A DNA stretch of 50,761 bases from Tolypothrix sp. FACHB-123 (GCF_014697075.1 NZ_JACJRE010000052.1:1-50761); one strand, 5' to 3'; counted from the stretch's first letter, positions 34,466 to 44,439 are shown. Program-made: numbers and translations. Notes: a model not told the origin generated them from the letters alone.

Positions 34466-35231
34466 GGCAATCTTAACATCAGCAATTTAGCAAATTTAAC
34501 CGGAATAGTGTAAAAAAATATCTGTAAAAGTTAAAACATTTCTCCTAAAAATTATGATTTGCTAATTTTTGACTACGTTTGGTAAACAAACTATTGATAG
34601 CTTAACTGAACAACAACTTTATTAACTAGAGCTATTGTTCGGATTTTTGCTTGAACTCGGAAAAATCTCAAATCTCAGATTTTTGTTGGAGGATTGTTAG
34701 TTATACGTACATATTTAGGGAATGCGGTACAAAATTTTTACATTTCCAGCCCAACAACTCCGAGATATTCTAGAGTCGAACATGAATAATTCAACACTTA
34801 AGTAGCAGCTAATGATCCTATGATACTAACTGCAAAAGCAAACAAAAATTTTAGTTATCAGGATTTACACACAATACCTGTATGCCTATCTGTTTACCGT
34901 TAGCTAGAGTAGCACAGTTAAGGCAAAGTTAAAGAGAGAAATTAGCAGTTGAAATTTTTTAGCATCAGTCTTAGGGCTGAAATTTAGAGCGGTTTTTTGA
35001 GGATGGTCTACATCCTAGGTCTCCGGTACTGACAAAGAGAGTGTAACAATAAAGTTGAGGAAGTCTGATTCTCTGTTGGCGAATTTTAGCGAAAATGCCT
35101 GAAAATGATGGCGGCAGCCATATGTACCTGTAAGGTAGGGTAGAATATCGCCGCAAGCAAATATCTTGACGGCTGAAACCTATCTTGATGGGAACTTAGC
35201 GATCGCTTGGGATAACACTTATTCAATAATT
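34466..35231. other. Long intergenic region between divergent prs and kinase genes
   Basis: These are 766 bases with no credible ORF. A weak AT hairpin AAAAATCT/AGATTTTT lies at 34662-34685. The 3' part (34970-35160) is less AT-rich and has small stem-forming stretches such as GGATGGTCTACATCC (35000-35014). It could hold long 5' leaders or a small RNA. No known RNA motif is recognised. Confidence 0.35.
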
Positions 35232-36920
35232 ATGCAACCACCTATTACCGTTGGTACTATCTTACAAAATCGTTATCGGATTATTCAAATTCTCGGACAA
35301 GGGGGATTTGCTAGAACCTATTTGGTAGAAGACCAAAGACGGTTTAATGAACTTTGCGCTATCAAAGAATTAACTCCCACCACTGTCGGAACTTCTATGT
35401 GGGAGAAGACGCAAGAACTGTTTCAGCGAGAAGCAGCGATTTTATATCAAATCGAGCATCCACAGGTGCCAAAATTTCGGGAGAGATTTGAACAAGACCA
35501 GCGCTTGTTCTTGGTGGAAGATTATGTTGCGGGTAAGACTTACCGGAATATACTTTCGGAACGCCAAGCTTTAGGTCAAACTTTGACAGAAGCGGAAGTT
35601 TTACTGTTGATGGGTTCGTTATTGCCTGTATTGGAGCATATTCATAGTCGTGGCATCATTCACCGAGATATTTCACCAGAAAATATAATTTTACGGGATT
35701 CTGACTCTAAACCAGTCTTGATTGATTTTGGGGTAGTGAAAGAATTAGCTACGCGCTTGCAATCTCCCGATAGTACAGCACCAGTAACTAGTGTGGGAAA
35801 ACTAGGTTATTCTCCCACAGAACAGATGCAAGCAGGTCAAGCTTACCCTAATAGCGATTTATATGCACTAGCGGTGACAGTGATTGTGTTGCTGACTGGT
35901 AGAGAACCAAGAGAGTTATTTGATGACAATCAATTATCTTGGCATTGGCAGCAATTTGTGAGGGTTAATCCCCGATTTACCCAAGTTATTAATCGGATGT
36001 TAAATTATCGCCCAAGCGATCGCTATCAAAATGCTACTGAAGTCATTCAAGCATTGCAAGCTATCGATCAACCCAATGTCCCTATTCCCAATAATACCTC
36101 GAATCTCCAAACTGTTGCGGTTGGCGGGCGTCAACCTCAGCCAGTACCTTCACCTTCACCTAATCGGCCAGCACCAGCAATTCCACCTAGTAATAGTAGT
36201 TCTGTTTTAGATAATCCTTTAGCGATTGGGGCTATAGGTAGTGCAGTAGTTATCTTAGCAGGAGTAGGTTCTTGGGCTTTGGTAAGTTCGATTCGCAGTC
36301 AGCCACAAACACCACAAGAAACACCAGCACAAACTTTTCCTTCACCAATTATTTCTGGTGGTACTTTAACACCTTCGCCAACACCAACTAATGTTGAACC
36401 TGTTATTTTGAGTAAGCGCCTCATTTTTGACGCATCTAATACAGCTACAGTAGAAAATACCATCAAAGAAAATCAAATAGTTCAGTATAGTTTTGCTGGT
36501 CAAAGAGGACAAAGATTAACTGCGGTATTAGAGCCAGGTAATGGCATAGTTTTATCAATTTTAGATGGTAAGAAACAACCAATCGATAATCTAGCAAATC
36601 AAGTTCCATCTTATGATGGCAGATTACCCCTAACAGGTAGATACACGATTCAATTAACTCTAGAACCTGGAATTACCGAAAATGATTATACTCTGAATGT
36701 GGAGTTAGAAAAATTAATTAAGGAAACACCAACACCAACATTTATACCAACACCAACGCCAACATTTACGCCATCGCCTATAGCATCACCAACGCCTACA
36801 CCAACGCTAACGCCATCACCATCACCATCACCTAGCGACACACCTACACCATCAACAAGTCCGACTGCAACAGAAAACCCAATCGATCTACCTACTCCAA
36901 ATACTAGTCCAGGAATTTAA
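35232..36920 (+). CDS. Membrane-anchored Ser/Thr protein kinase with beta-rich outer domain
   Basis: The protein has 562 residues from the ATG at 35232. The TTG at 35166 is less likely, as conservation starts at [12 protein letters not shown]. The kinase domain (about 14-275) has [10 protein letters not shown], Lys45, HRDISPEN (144-151) and DFGVV (165-169). A Pro-rich linker, one transmembrane segment around residues 327-350 and a beta-rich domain (about 395-495, with [18 protein letters not shown] resembling pre-peptidase C-terminal domains) follow. The C-terminus is a Thr/Pro/Ser tail with TPTPT and SPSPSP repeats. The layout suggests a PknB-like receptor with an external sensor. The ligand is unknown. 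Confidence 0.9.
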   Translation: MQPPITVGTILQNRYRIIQILGQGGFARTYLVEDQRRFNELCAIKELTPTTVGTSMWEKTQELFQREAAILYQIEHPQVPKFRERFEQDQRLFLVEDYVAGKTYRNILSERQALGQTLTEAEVLLLMGSLLPVLEHIHSRGIIHRDISPENIILRDSDSKPVLIDFGVVKELATRLQSPDSTAPVTSVGKLGYSPTEQMQAGQAYPNSDLYALAVTVIVLLTGREPRELFDDNQLSWHWQQFVRVNPRFTQVINRMLNYRPSDRYQNATEVIQALQAIDQPNVPIPNNTSNLQTVAVGGRQPQPVPSPSPNRPAPAIPPSNSSSVLDNPLAIGAIGSAVVILAGVGSWALVSSIRSQPQTPQETPAQTFPSPIISGGTLTPSPTPTNVEPVILSKRLIFDASNTATVENTIKENQIVQYSFAGQRGQRLTAVLEPGNGIVLSILDGKKQPIDNLANQVPSYDGRLPLTGRYTIQLTLEPGITENDYTLNVELEKLIKETPTPTFIPTPTPTFTPSPIASPTPTPTLTPSPSPSPSDTPTPSTSPTATENPIDLPTPNTSPGI

Positions 36921-37079
36921 ATATAAATAAATTACACAATATCCTCAGCTAGTAATTAATAGTTTATTAGTTATTAGAACAATAAAAATTATAACTAGTA
37001 AGCCACTTGTAAATAAATCTAAATATAAGTATGATGAAAAATAACTATAGAAGCTGTTAGTCAATTTTTCTAGAACAAA

Positions 37080-37763
37080 TTGTTGAATACATTACTAATT
37101 ACTGGCACTGATACTGAGGCTGGCAAAACTGTTTTGACAACAGCATTAGCAGCCTATTGGCAAAAATATTTTCCGCAGCGCAACTGGGGAATTATGAAAC
37201 CAATTCAATCGGGAGAAGGCGATCGCGAGTGGTATCAAAAGCTGTTTTCCCTAGAGCAAACGGCCGAAGAAATTACACCATTGTACTTTCAAGCACCTCT
37301 CGCACCGCCAATCGCCGCCGCTAAGGAAAATCGCCAAGTGGATTTAGCTGTGGTTTGGCAAGCTTTTTCTAAATTGCGATCGCAACGAGAATTTGTGCTG
37401 GTAGAATCATTGGGGGGTTTAGGCTCGCCCATCACCGACGAATTGACGGTAGCAGACTTAGCCGGAGATTGGCATTTACCGACAATTTTAGTAGTACCAG
37501 TGAGATTAGGCGCGATCGCGCAAGCGGTGGCTAACGTCGCCTTAGCTAGACAAGCGCGCATCGATTTAAAAGGAATTGTGCTCAACTGCGTACAACCCCG
37601 TTCCGATGCAGAAATAGCCGACTTAACGCCACCAGAGTTAATTCAATCACTCACCCATACCCCAGTTTTAGGCTGTTTACCTCATCTCGATAACCTGACT
37701 GATTTAGATAAACTAGCCCAAGTAGCATCAAATTTAAATTTAGAAACACTAAATTTTAGATAA
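37080..37763 (+). CDS. bioD: Dethiobiotin synthetase
   Basis: The protein has 227 residues. P-loop GTDTEAGKT is at 9-17, MKPIQSG at 39-45 binds the substrate, and LVESLGGLGSPI carries the conserved acidic residue. It catalyses the ATP- and CO2-dependent ring closure of diaminopelargonate to dethiobiotin, the penultimate step of biotin synthesis. The start is a TTG at 37080 or 37083 (no ATG fits), which is unusual. No other bio genes are adjacent, as is common in cyanobacteria. It is followed by a MITE-like element. Confidence 0.93.
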   Translation: MLNTLLITGTDTEAGKTVLTTALAAYWQKYFPQRNWGIMKPIQSGEGDREWYQKLFSLEQTAEEITPLYFQAPLAPPIAAAKENRQVDLAVVWQAFSKLRSQREFVLVESLGGLGSPITDELTVADLAGDWHLPTILVVPVRLGAIAQAVANVALARQARIDLKGIVLNCVQPRSDAEIADLTPPELIQSLTHTPVLGCLPHLDNLTDLDKLAQVASNLNLETLNFR

Positions 37764-37788
37764 CGATACACTGAGAACATAACTCATC

Positions 37789-37911
37789 AGCTATTCTGCT
37801 TTTAAGTTGCACAATTTATCGTGAAGGCTGTTGACGGTCAACAGTCAACAGTCAACAGTCAACAGTTAACAGCCCTGATTGATAGTTTTGCAATTTAGAC
37901 GCGCATTAGCT
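37789..37911. mobile_element. MITE-like element with internal GTCAACA heptamers
   Basis: The ends are inverted repeats about 70 percent matched over 27 bases (AGCTATTCTGCTTTTAAGTT on the left; AGCTAATGCGCGTCTAAATT as the complement of the right end). Inside lie five GTCAACA-type heptamers (37837-37870). The left end also occurs at 28486-28532. It is 123 bp and non-coding. Confidence 0.7.
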
Positions 37912-37953
37912 TAAACGTTTCCACCAGTTGTCTTCTACTAGCGTGTCTTCACA

Positions 37954-39171
37954 ATGGTTTCTACCTTCCCAAATCCCGGTACTGTTGACTTATCTCACGT
38001 TCGCTTGTCGATTCGTTCATTGCAAACGCAACTGGTAGAATGGCGGCGATCGCTACATCAAAAACCAGAGTTAGGTTTTCAAGAAAAACTCACAGCTGAG
38101 TTTATCGCCCAAAAGTTGCAAGCATGGGGAATTGAACATCAAACCGGTATAGCTAAAACTGGGATTGTGGCGATTGTTAAAGGTAACAAACCCGGTAACG
38201 ATAAGGTATTGGCGATTCGTGCGGATATGGATGCTTTACCCATCCAGGAACTCAATCAAGTACCCTATTGTTCCCAGCATGATGGAGTAATGCACGCTTG
38301 TGGACATGATGGACATACTGCGATCGCACTAGGTACAGCTTACTATCTCCAGCAGCATCGCGATGATTTTGCTGGTACTGTAAAAATTATCTTCCAGCCA
38401 GCAGAAGAAGGGCCGGGAGGTGCAAAACCAATGATTGAAACCGGGGTACTGAAGAACCCAGATGTCGATGCAATTATTGGCTTACACCTGTGGAATAACT
38501 TACCCTTGGGAACCGTTGGCGTGCGACCTGGGGCATTAATGGCAGCTGTAGAATTATTTGACTGTACAATTCGCGGTAAAGGTGGACATGGCGCAATACC
38601 CCATCAAACAGTAGATTCGATTGTTGTCGCCGCCCAAATTGTCAACGCCTTACAAACCATTGTGGCACGCAACGTTAATCCAATTGATTCTGCTGTGGTG
38701 ACTGTAGGCGCGCTTCATGCTGGTACAGCACACAATGTCATTGCTGACACCGCGAATATGAAAGGTACAGTCAGGTATTTTAATCCAGCTTTTCAAGGAT
38801 ATTTTCACCAGCGAATTGAGCAAATAATTGCGGGATTATGTCACAGTCATGGCGCAAATTACGACTTTGAATATGTGTCACTTTATCCCCCAGTCATTAA
38901 TGATCCTGGTATTGCTGAATTAGTGCGATCTATCGCCGCAGAAGTTGTAGAAACACCCATCGGAATTGTCCCAGAATGTCAAACAATGGGCGGTGAAGAT
39001 ATGTCCTTTTTCTTGCAAGAAGTTCCTGGATGCTATTTCTTCCTTGGTTCTGCAAATCCTGAAAAAGACTTAGCTTATCCCCATCATCATCCCCGATTTG
39101 ATTTTGATGAAACCGCCTTACCAATGGGTGTGGAAATATTTATTAGATTTGTGGAGAAGTTTTTGAATTAG
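37954..39171 (+). CDS. M20 family metal-dependent amidohydrolase
   Basis: The protein has 405 residues. It has a catalytic domain with RADMDALP, the metal motif HACGHDGHT (114-122, including Cys116 and His118) and PAEEGPGG, plus the inserted dimerisation domain (GKGGHGAIPH around 212). This is the IAA-amino-acid hydrolase, hippurate hydrolase and N-acyl-amino-acid amidohydrolase group (M20D). These enzymes release amino acids from acylated forms with two divalent metals. There is no signal peptide, so it is cytoplasmic. The natural substrate is unknown. The ATG at 37954 is the best start. It is a single gene. Confidence 0.94.
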   Translation: MVSTFPNPGTVDLSHVRLSIRSLQTQLVEWRRSLHQKPELGFQEKLTAEFIAQKLQAWGIEHQTGIAKTGIVAIVKGNKPGNDKVLAIRADMDALPIQELNQVPYCSQHDGVMHACGHDGHTAIALGTAYYLQQHRDDFAGTVKIIFQPAEEGPGGAKPMIETGVLKNPDVDAIIGLHLWNNLPLGTVGVRPGALMAAVELFDCTIRGKGGHGAIPHQTVDSIVVAAQIVNALQTIVARNVNPIDSAVVTVGALHAGTAHNVIADTANMKGTVRYFNPAFQGYFHQRIEQIIAGLCHSHGANYDFEYVSLYPPVINDPGIAELVRSIAAEVVETPIGIVPECQTMGGEDMSFFLQEVPGCYFFLGSANPEKDLAYPHHHPRFDFDETALPMGVEIFIRFVEKFLN

Positions 39172-39358
39172 TCATTTGTCAATAATAGACTTATTGCATA
39201 AATATTTTGGCGTTGTTGAGTATGCTTATGAAAAGCTCACACATTCGGCGTTCGCGCAGCATCTCGCAAAGTAGGCACAAGGAGAAACGAATGAGCTACG
39301 CTCACAAGGAACAATAAAAATTAATCTTCCCATGCCCAATGCCCAATTTAAGGCAAGA
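39172..39358. repeat. Short repeats between convergent genes
   Basis: It contains GGCGTTCGCGCAGCATCTCG (39246-39265), a GC-rich motif of the kind dispersed in such genomes, and CCCATGCCCAATGCCCAAT heptamers at 39329-39347. No terminator with a clear T-run was found. Confidence 0.5.
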
Positions 39359-41260
39359 CTATTGACCCTTTGATTTCTCCTGAATTGGTAAATCGCTATT
39401 ACCTTTTTGCTCGGCTTGAGGTTGTCCTTGTTTCGCTAGATTTTCCGCAGCTTTTTGAAATAAGGGAGACATTTTATCTTGCCAATATTTAATATTGGGC
39501 AGTTTTTCCGGATTTTTCTTATATTCGAGAACTTTATCCCATTGACCTTGTGCTAAAGCAGTATTGATATCATTAAATAAAGCATCAGCTTTCGCCCAAT
39601 CTTGTTGCCATTGAGCAATCATATCCGCAGTTTCTTTAAAATCAGAAGCGGCTGTTTTGGGTACAGATTTGAGGAGAGCGATCGCTCCAAATAAATCTCC
39701 TGAATTATACTTTTCCTTGGCTTGTTCCAAAACTTGGGCGCTGTTCTCGGTAGACTGCGATCGCTCTGATTTTTCTCCATTGGAAGTAAATGGCTCAGAA
39801 CGGAATGGGTCAGATTTACTGGATGATGAAGTTGCTACTTTAGGAGGTTGGGGTTTGGGTAAAGGGCGATCGGCAATTAAAGTACTATCATTTACTGTCT
39901 TAATCGCAATACCTTTATCGCGCAAACAAGCAATCCATTGGTCATTATTGGCGATGACATCTGAATGTGCCCAAGCGGATTTTCCGGAGTTAAGTTTTAC
40001 TTGTATCCATCCCAATTTAGTACGTTTTCCAGTTACCTCAAACTTACTATTATTAGTCACTGTTTGCACTACATTATCAGAATGAATCGCACTCGGTTCA
40101 TACCTAATATTAGAATTACCCACCACAACCGCTAAACACTTGTTAGCTATAGCAGCATCATTATTACCTGTTAAATTCGCTGCGAAATTTTTGATACTAG
40201 GATAAACATTTGTGACTACAGCCGCAGCACCACCCGCCAACATCAGCCCGACTATAAAAGGTAATGGATCTGGTTTATTAGAATCGGGACGAATAGGAAT
40301 AGGTTTAGCAGCTACTTTATTCGCTGGTGCAACTGCAACAGTTTTCTGCTGTAATGCTTGAGTAGGAGTTTTATTAACTTGAGCTTGATTGCTAGTATTT
40401 TGCTGCAATTCCTGGTGTTTTGTACCAACCGCCATTGGAATCATAAACTGTTTGCAGGCTTGTAGCGCTTCTGTGGCGTTTTGGTAGCGGTCTTTAAAAT
40501 GATAGCGCACCATTTTCGTTAACACAGCCGCTAACTCAGAATTCACATTTACTAAATGCTGCCATAAAAGTTCGCCTGTATTCGGGTCTTCTTGCAAAGC
40601 GCCGGCTGGGACTCCAGTTAAAGCTTGGATAGCAATAATACCTAAAGAATAAAGATCGCTATTTGGACGGGGTTTACCTTGTCCTTGTTCTGTAGGCATA
40701 TAACCAGGAGTACCAATCACAATTGTGGCACTAGGTTGTACCCCAGCCGTAACTAACTGTGTACGTAATTGTTTAACCGCGCCAAAGTCCACTAAAACTA
40801 ATTTACTATCAGAACTACGACGGATAATGTTATCTGGCTTAATATCGCGGTGAATTACACCTTGACTGTGAACATATTCTAAAATACTCAGAACTTCTAC
40901 CAATAATTGCACTACCTGAGTTTCACTCCAGCGCTGACCAGGTAATAGTTCTTCACTTAAAGTATTTCCGTCAATAAATTCTTGGACTAAATAAAATTCT
41001 TGCTTTTCGTCAAAATAAGCTAAGAGTCTAGGTATTTGGTCATGTTGTCCCAAAACTTCTAAAGTTTCGGCTTCGCTGTTAAACAAGCGCTTGGCTGTGT
41101 CAAAAACTCTGGGGTCAGAACTACTCGGCTTGAGATGCTTAACAACACAGATAGGATTACCTGGCCGTCTAGTATCTTGCGCAATGTAGGTTTGACCAAA
41201 TCCTCCCGTAGCGAGGACTTTAATTACTTTATAACGATGGTCTAGTAGCTTACCGATCAT
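39359..41260 (-). CDS. Membrane-anchored Ser/Thr protein kinase with SH3-like domain
   Basis: The protein has 633 residues. The kinase domain (10-270) has a Gly loop LATGGFGQTY, Lys41, HRDIKPDN (137-144) and DFGAV (158-162). A Gln-rich linker precedes one transmembrane segment (about 336-357). Next is a bacterial SH3-type domain (about 370-455, NSNIRYEPS and GWIQVKLNSGKSAWAHSD), which in such kinases often binds wall peptides. A helical C-terminus of about 120 residues with TPR-like stretches (KYNSGDLFGAIALLKSV) follows. It is probably a PknB-type receptor kinase facing the periplasm. It is divergent from the gene at 41424. Confidence 0.91.
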   Translation of the reverse strand: MIGKLLDHRYKVIKVLATGGFGQTYIAQDTRRPGNPICVVKHLKPSSSDPRVFDTAKRLFNSEAETLEVLGQHDQIPRLLAYFDEKQEFYLVQEFIDGNTLSEELLPGQRWSETQVVQLLVEVLSILEYVHSQGVIHRDIKPDNIIRRSSDSKLVLVDFGAVKQLRTQLVTAGVQPSATIVIGTPGYMPTEQGQGKPRPNSDLYSLGIIAIQALTGVPAGALQEDPNTGELLWQHLVNVNSELAAVLTKMVRYHFKDRYQNATEALQACKQFMIPMAVGTKHQELQQNTSNQAQVNKTPTQALQQKTVAVAPANKVAAKPIPIRPDSNKPDPLPFIVGLMLAGGAAAVVTNVYPSIKNFAANLTGNNDAAIANKCLAVVVGNSNIRYEPSAIHSDNVVQTVTNNSKFEVTGKRTKLGWIQVKLNSGKSAWAHSDVIANNDQWIACLRDKGIAIKTVNDSTLIADRPLPKPQPPKVATSSSSKSDPFRSEPFTSNGEKSERSQSTENSAQVLEQAKEKYNSGDLFGAIALLKSVPKTAASDFKETADMIAQWQQDWAKADALFNDINTALAQGQWDKVLEYKKNPEKLPNIKYWQDKMSPLFQKAAENLAKQGQPQAEQKGNSDLPIQEKSKGQ

Positions 41261-41423
41261 ATTCCCTCCCCAGAGTTAACACCCAAATTTCCAGATGCTA
41301 ATCAATATCTCCAAATTTTCCTCCATGAAATCCGCTATCTTGAGAAAAGATTTGGAATCAAAATGTAATTTTCTTAAAAAACACACTTTGTTAATTTTTG
41401 TTTCACATCCTTTCTGATTAGCA

Positions 41424-41921
41424 ATGCCACCGAAAATAAACGATTCTGTCACTTGGCAACAGGCTGAAATTTTGATGCAGCCTGCTTTCATCCGTGTAGT
41501 TGATAATATTCGCAAGCAACTAGACATGTCTTCCTGGATTGGGACTTATCATGATGTATTGATTTGGCCTGGGAATATTACTGATGAAACTAAAGCAATG
41601 GTGACTAATTTGTTGCAAGAAATGGAAACTGCGACACCAGAACAGGCAGATGAAATTAGAAAAACTCTTTCTCATCTACCCGTGCCCCATCCAGGATATC
41701 ACCTACGTTTGCAGCGTCAAGAGCAGCAAGCAACTATAGATTTGTGGGATCTATGTTATCAGGTGTGTTTTATCAATTACAGCCCCAATGCAGTAAATGC
41801 CGAAGCTGTAGAAATTGACACTAGTTTAATAGATGAAATGGGAGAAGTCGATTGGCCACATTTGGAAGTTAAGACTAAAGAGTTAGTGGAACAGGTATTT
41901 GCCAATTTACCTACTGATTGA
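41424..41921 (+). CDS. Conserved-looking protein of unknown function
   Basis: The protein has 165 residues, soluble and acidic, with no signal or transmembrane segment. It has the hydrophobic/aromatic pattern of a folded helical protein (IRKQLDMSSWIGTYHDVLIW and LWDLCYQVCFINYS). I recognise no domain. Codon use matches neighbours and the frame excludes the minus-strand alternative. It is divergent from the SH3 kinase gene, with 163 bases between starts, so the two may share regulation. Confidence 0.75.
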   Translation: MPPKINDSVTWQQAEILMQPAFIRVVDNIRKQLDMSSWIGTYHDVLIWPGNITDETKAMVTNLLQEMETATPEQADEIRKTLSHLPVPHPGYHLRLQRQEQQATIDLWDLCYQVCFINYSPNAVNAEAVEIDTSLIDEMGEVDWPHLEVKTKELVEQVFANLPTD

Positions 41922-42000
41922 CACTCCCCTGTCTAAAGACGTTTGGATTTTCAACGGGTTTCCTTATAAACTCTTTTTGCTCTCTTCTTGGCATCTAATG
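41919..42000 (-). mobile_element. Possible end remnant of an IS200/IS605-type element
   Basis: TTGACACTCCCCTGTCTAAA directly abuts the stop codon of the gene at 41424. On the minus strand it reads TTTAGACAGGGGAGTGTCAA, which resembles, from memory, the right end of TnpB-carrying IS605-type elements. The second arm of the usual CCCCTGTC/GACAGGGG hairpin is missing and there is no tnpA or tnpB reading frame. At best it is a scar. Confidence 0.35.
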
Positions 42001-42038
42001 CGGTTCGTTAAAAATAAAGTGGTTCTTGAGTATAAAAA

Positions 42039-43319
42039 TTACACTAGTTCTTGTGTAACTACTCGCCGCAAAATCTCAGTGACTTCAGTTACCATTCTGG
42101 CATCTAACTCAACTGCATCGCGATTTTTTGCTTGTTCAATCGCCGCCGGATTAGTTTCCAGGAAAGGTTTTGCTCCCCGTAAAGCTAAACCCAAAGTTAT
42201 CAAATCGGCTGGTTTTCTCCCAGATTGTGGCAAATCCAAAATAAATTGGATGAATGCAATATAAACTATTTCTGTACTTTTGCGTGTGTCGCTGTAGCCA
42301 TCGCCTAATTTAGAGATAATCACTGGAGAACTAATAAAGTTTTTCAATCCCAATGTCTCGATGGCTATATCAGTATAGCGACAAGCATCTTTACCCAAAG
42401 CTTTGACAATCAGACTTAAGCTGTGCCATTGCGCGCCCGGTAATCTTGCTTCCACTGGTAGCTGATGGTGCCACCCTAGCATGGTCAGCAACCGGAGTAA
42501 ATCGTATGCCGTGACAAGATTATCGCCTCTATTTGTTTCTGGTGCAGCACTGAGCAAGACTTTTTTTGTTTTTAAATCAAACAGCTCAGGCTGATTAATA
42601 AAAGGATCTTCACCATAACGCCCCCGGAAGACTAAATCTTGGTTTCCAGTGACTTTCTTAACCCAGGTTTCTAAACCTTCCCAAGTCTCGAATCTTTTGC
42701 ACATAGCAGCTAGCGAATTAGAGCTTGCTACCTGCTTTTGATAACTAATGATGTCAGATGCTATGTCCAAAAACGGAGTATCTTTCTGACGCTTTGCTGA
42801 ATCTCTAATCACACAGTTTTCTAAGCTTGATTGCAAAAATTTTGTATTAGCTTGAGATACAATATTCAGCAAAGGAATGATTTTAGTACCACTCCAGAAC
42901 TGATTTTTATTGAGGGCATTTCTTCCGAGCCAATGAGCTTTGATTTTACCTTCATTAACGCGACCAATACAGATACAAGCTTCTTTAATATCTGGATGGA
43001 GAAACTCTAAACCTTGTCGGTCAATTTGCGGCATTTCTCCAACTTTAGGATAAGGTTTAAAGATTAAATCTTCAGGATTTGGTTGTTGTTTGAGCCGCTC
43101 TGGATAATTATTAATATCTTGTAAATAAGGCGAACTTTCTACACCTCTGTATAATAATGCTAGCTTTTCAGCAGTGGAACCTGCATTAATTCCCTCTCTG
43201 AGAAATTTGTCAAAAATTTTCTCTTTATTCTTAGCTTGCTCTAGTGTATTTTGGAGATTGCTGATTGTACTATTTTCTGATGTTTGATTAGTTATATTGG
43301 AAACATTAGACATAAGCAC
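42039..43319 (-). CDS. Probable penicillin-recognising (SxxK) serine hydrolase
   Basis: The protein has 426 residues. No family was immediately obvious, but three motifs in the right order suggest the beta-lactamase/penicillin-binding fold: Ser143-Gly-Thr-Lys146 (FWSGTKIIPLLN), Ser199-Ser-Asn201 (VASSNSLAAM) and Lys337-Leu-Gly339 (ISKLGDGYSDTR). The spacing of the first two (56 residues) is close to that of class A beta-lactamases. The third has Leu for the usual Thr/Ser. About 90 polar residues precede the domain and no signal peptide is visible, which is odd for a cell-wall enzyme. It could be a cytoplasmic hydrolase or an adapted binding protein. Confidence 0.65.
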   Translation of the reverse strand: MLMSNVSNITNQTSENSTISNLQNTLEQAKNKEKIFDKFLREGINAGSTAEKLALLYRGVESSPYLQDINNYPERLKQQPNPEDLIFKPYPKVGEMPQIDRQGLEFLHPDIKEACICIGRVNEGKIKAHWLGRNALNKNQFWSGTKIIPLLNIVSQANTKFLQSSLENCVIRDSAKRQKDTPFLDIASDIISYQKQVASSNSLAAMCKRFETWEGLETWVKKVTGNQDLVFRGRYGEDPFINQPELFDLKTKKVLLSAAPETNRGDNLVTAYDLLRLLTMLGWHHQLPVEARLPGAQWHSLSLIVKALGKDACRYTDIAIETLGLKNFISSPVIISKLGDGYSDTRKSTEIVYIAFIQFILDLPQSGRKPADLITLGLALRGAKPFLETNPAAIEQAKNRDAVELDARMVTEVTEILRRVVTQELV

Positions 43320-43518
43320 GCTCCGATTGTCTAAATATTAGGTTATTAGCTGAATTGCTGCTGGCATTGTATCTTATTTATCAGTGACATATGTTGGTAC
43401 TGTGTCCAGCTAAAAAATCTATCTGCGATTTGACAAGACTTTGATGTAGCGATCGCTCTAGATAATCTGAGGAAGATACAATAGCATTTAGTGTTTTGCT
43501 GCTCACTCTTATTGCCCC

Positions 43519-44439
43519 ATGCTACCAGTCATCTATTCCGATGAGTTTCTAGATCACAAGACTGGAAATTATCACCCAGAGACACCAGAACGTTTAACCG
43601 CGATCGCCAATGCTATCAAAGCAGCTGATTTTGCAGATCAAATTTCCTGGCGATCGCCGACACCAGTTTTAGAAAATTCATCGCTGATGTCTGTACTGTT
43701 ACAAGCGCACACAGCAGATTACATCCACAAAATCCAGGCGATCGCGATCGCCGGTGGCGGTTACTTAGATGGTGATACACCAGTATCACCTCGCAGTTAT
43801 GATGTGGCATTGTTAGCAGTTAGTGCTTGGTTGGATGGCGTTAACACTGTATTAGCCAGCGAAAATCCCGCCTTTGTCCTCGCCCGTCCCCCTGGACATC
43901 ATGCGGAAAGTGATGCAGGTATGGGCTTTTGTTTATTTTCTAATGCTGCGATCGCCGCTTTTTACGCCCTACAACAACCAGGAGTTAACCGCGTCGCTAT
44001 CCTCGATTGGGATGTACATCACGGTAATGGTACTCAGGCGATCGTCGAAGATCACCCGCAAATCGCCTATTGTTCTCTCCATCAATACCCCTGCTACCCC
44101 GGTACCGGTAGAGCCTCAGAACGCGGCTTGCATAATAATGTTTTAAATGTACCTATACCTCCAGGTAGCAATATAGCTGTATATCAACCTATATTTGAGA
44201 AGTCAGTAGTGCCCTTTTTAGCCCAATTTCAACCTGATTTACTGATTATTAGCGCTGGTTATGATGCTAATGCTGACGATCCCTTAGCCAGTATGAATTT
44301 GCAACCAGTAGATTATGGGTTGTTCATGGACTATTGTTTAGGGCTAACTCGTAAAATTCTTTTTGGCTTAGAAGGTGGTTATGATTTAGACTCACTTTCC
44401 GAATCCGTTGTCAGCACCATCGAACGCTGCTTAGTTTAG
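43519..44439 (+). CDS. Histone deacetylase-family (AcuC/HDAC-like) amidohydrolase
   Basis: The protein has 306 residues covering the whole arginase/deacetylase fold. Visible are HPETPERL (19-26), catalytic His127-His128 in RPPGHHAES, Zn ligands Asp165 and His167 in DWDVHHGNG, the third ligand Asp249 in SAGYDANADDPL, and LEGGYD near the end. Bacterial members remove acetyl groups from lysines, polyamines or small amides. In cyanobacteria the substrate is not established. There is no signal peptide. It is a single gene. Confidence 0.94.
   Translation: MLPVIYSDEFLDHKTGNYHPETPERLTAIANAIKAADFADQISWRSPTPVLENSSLMSVLLQAHTADYIHKIQAIAIAGGGYLDGDTPVSPRSYDVALLAVSAWLDGVNTVLASENPAFVLARPPGHHAESDAGMGFCLFSNAAIAAFYALQQPGVNRVAILDWDVHHGNGTQAIVEDHPQIAYCSLHQYPCYPGTGRASERGLHNNVLNVPIPPGSNIAVYQPIFEKSVVPFLAQFQPDLLIISAGYDANADDPLASMNLQPVDYGLFMDYCLGLTRKILFGLEGGYDLDSLSESVVSTIERCLV

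Noticed and set aside
34466-35231. Small RNA gene or tRNA in the long prs-kinase gap
   Set aside because: Small stems can be drawn, but no tRNA cloverleaf, 6S-like or other known RNA motif could be supported by eye.
41276-41527. Minus-strand frame between the SH3 kinase and the gene at 41424
   Set aside because: It overlaps the better-supported plus-strand gene and is AT-driven with no ribosome binding site or domain.
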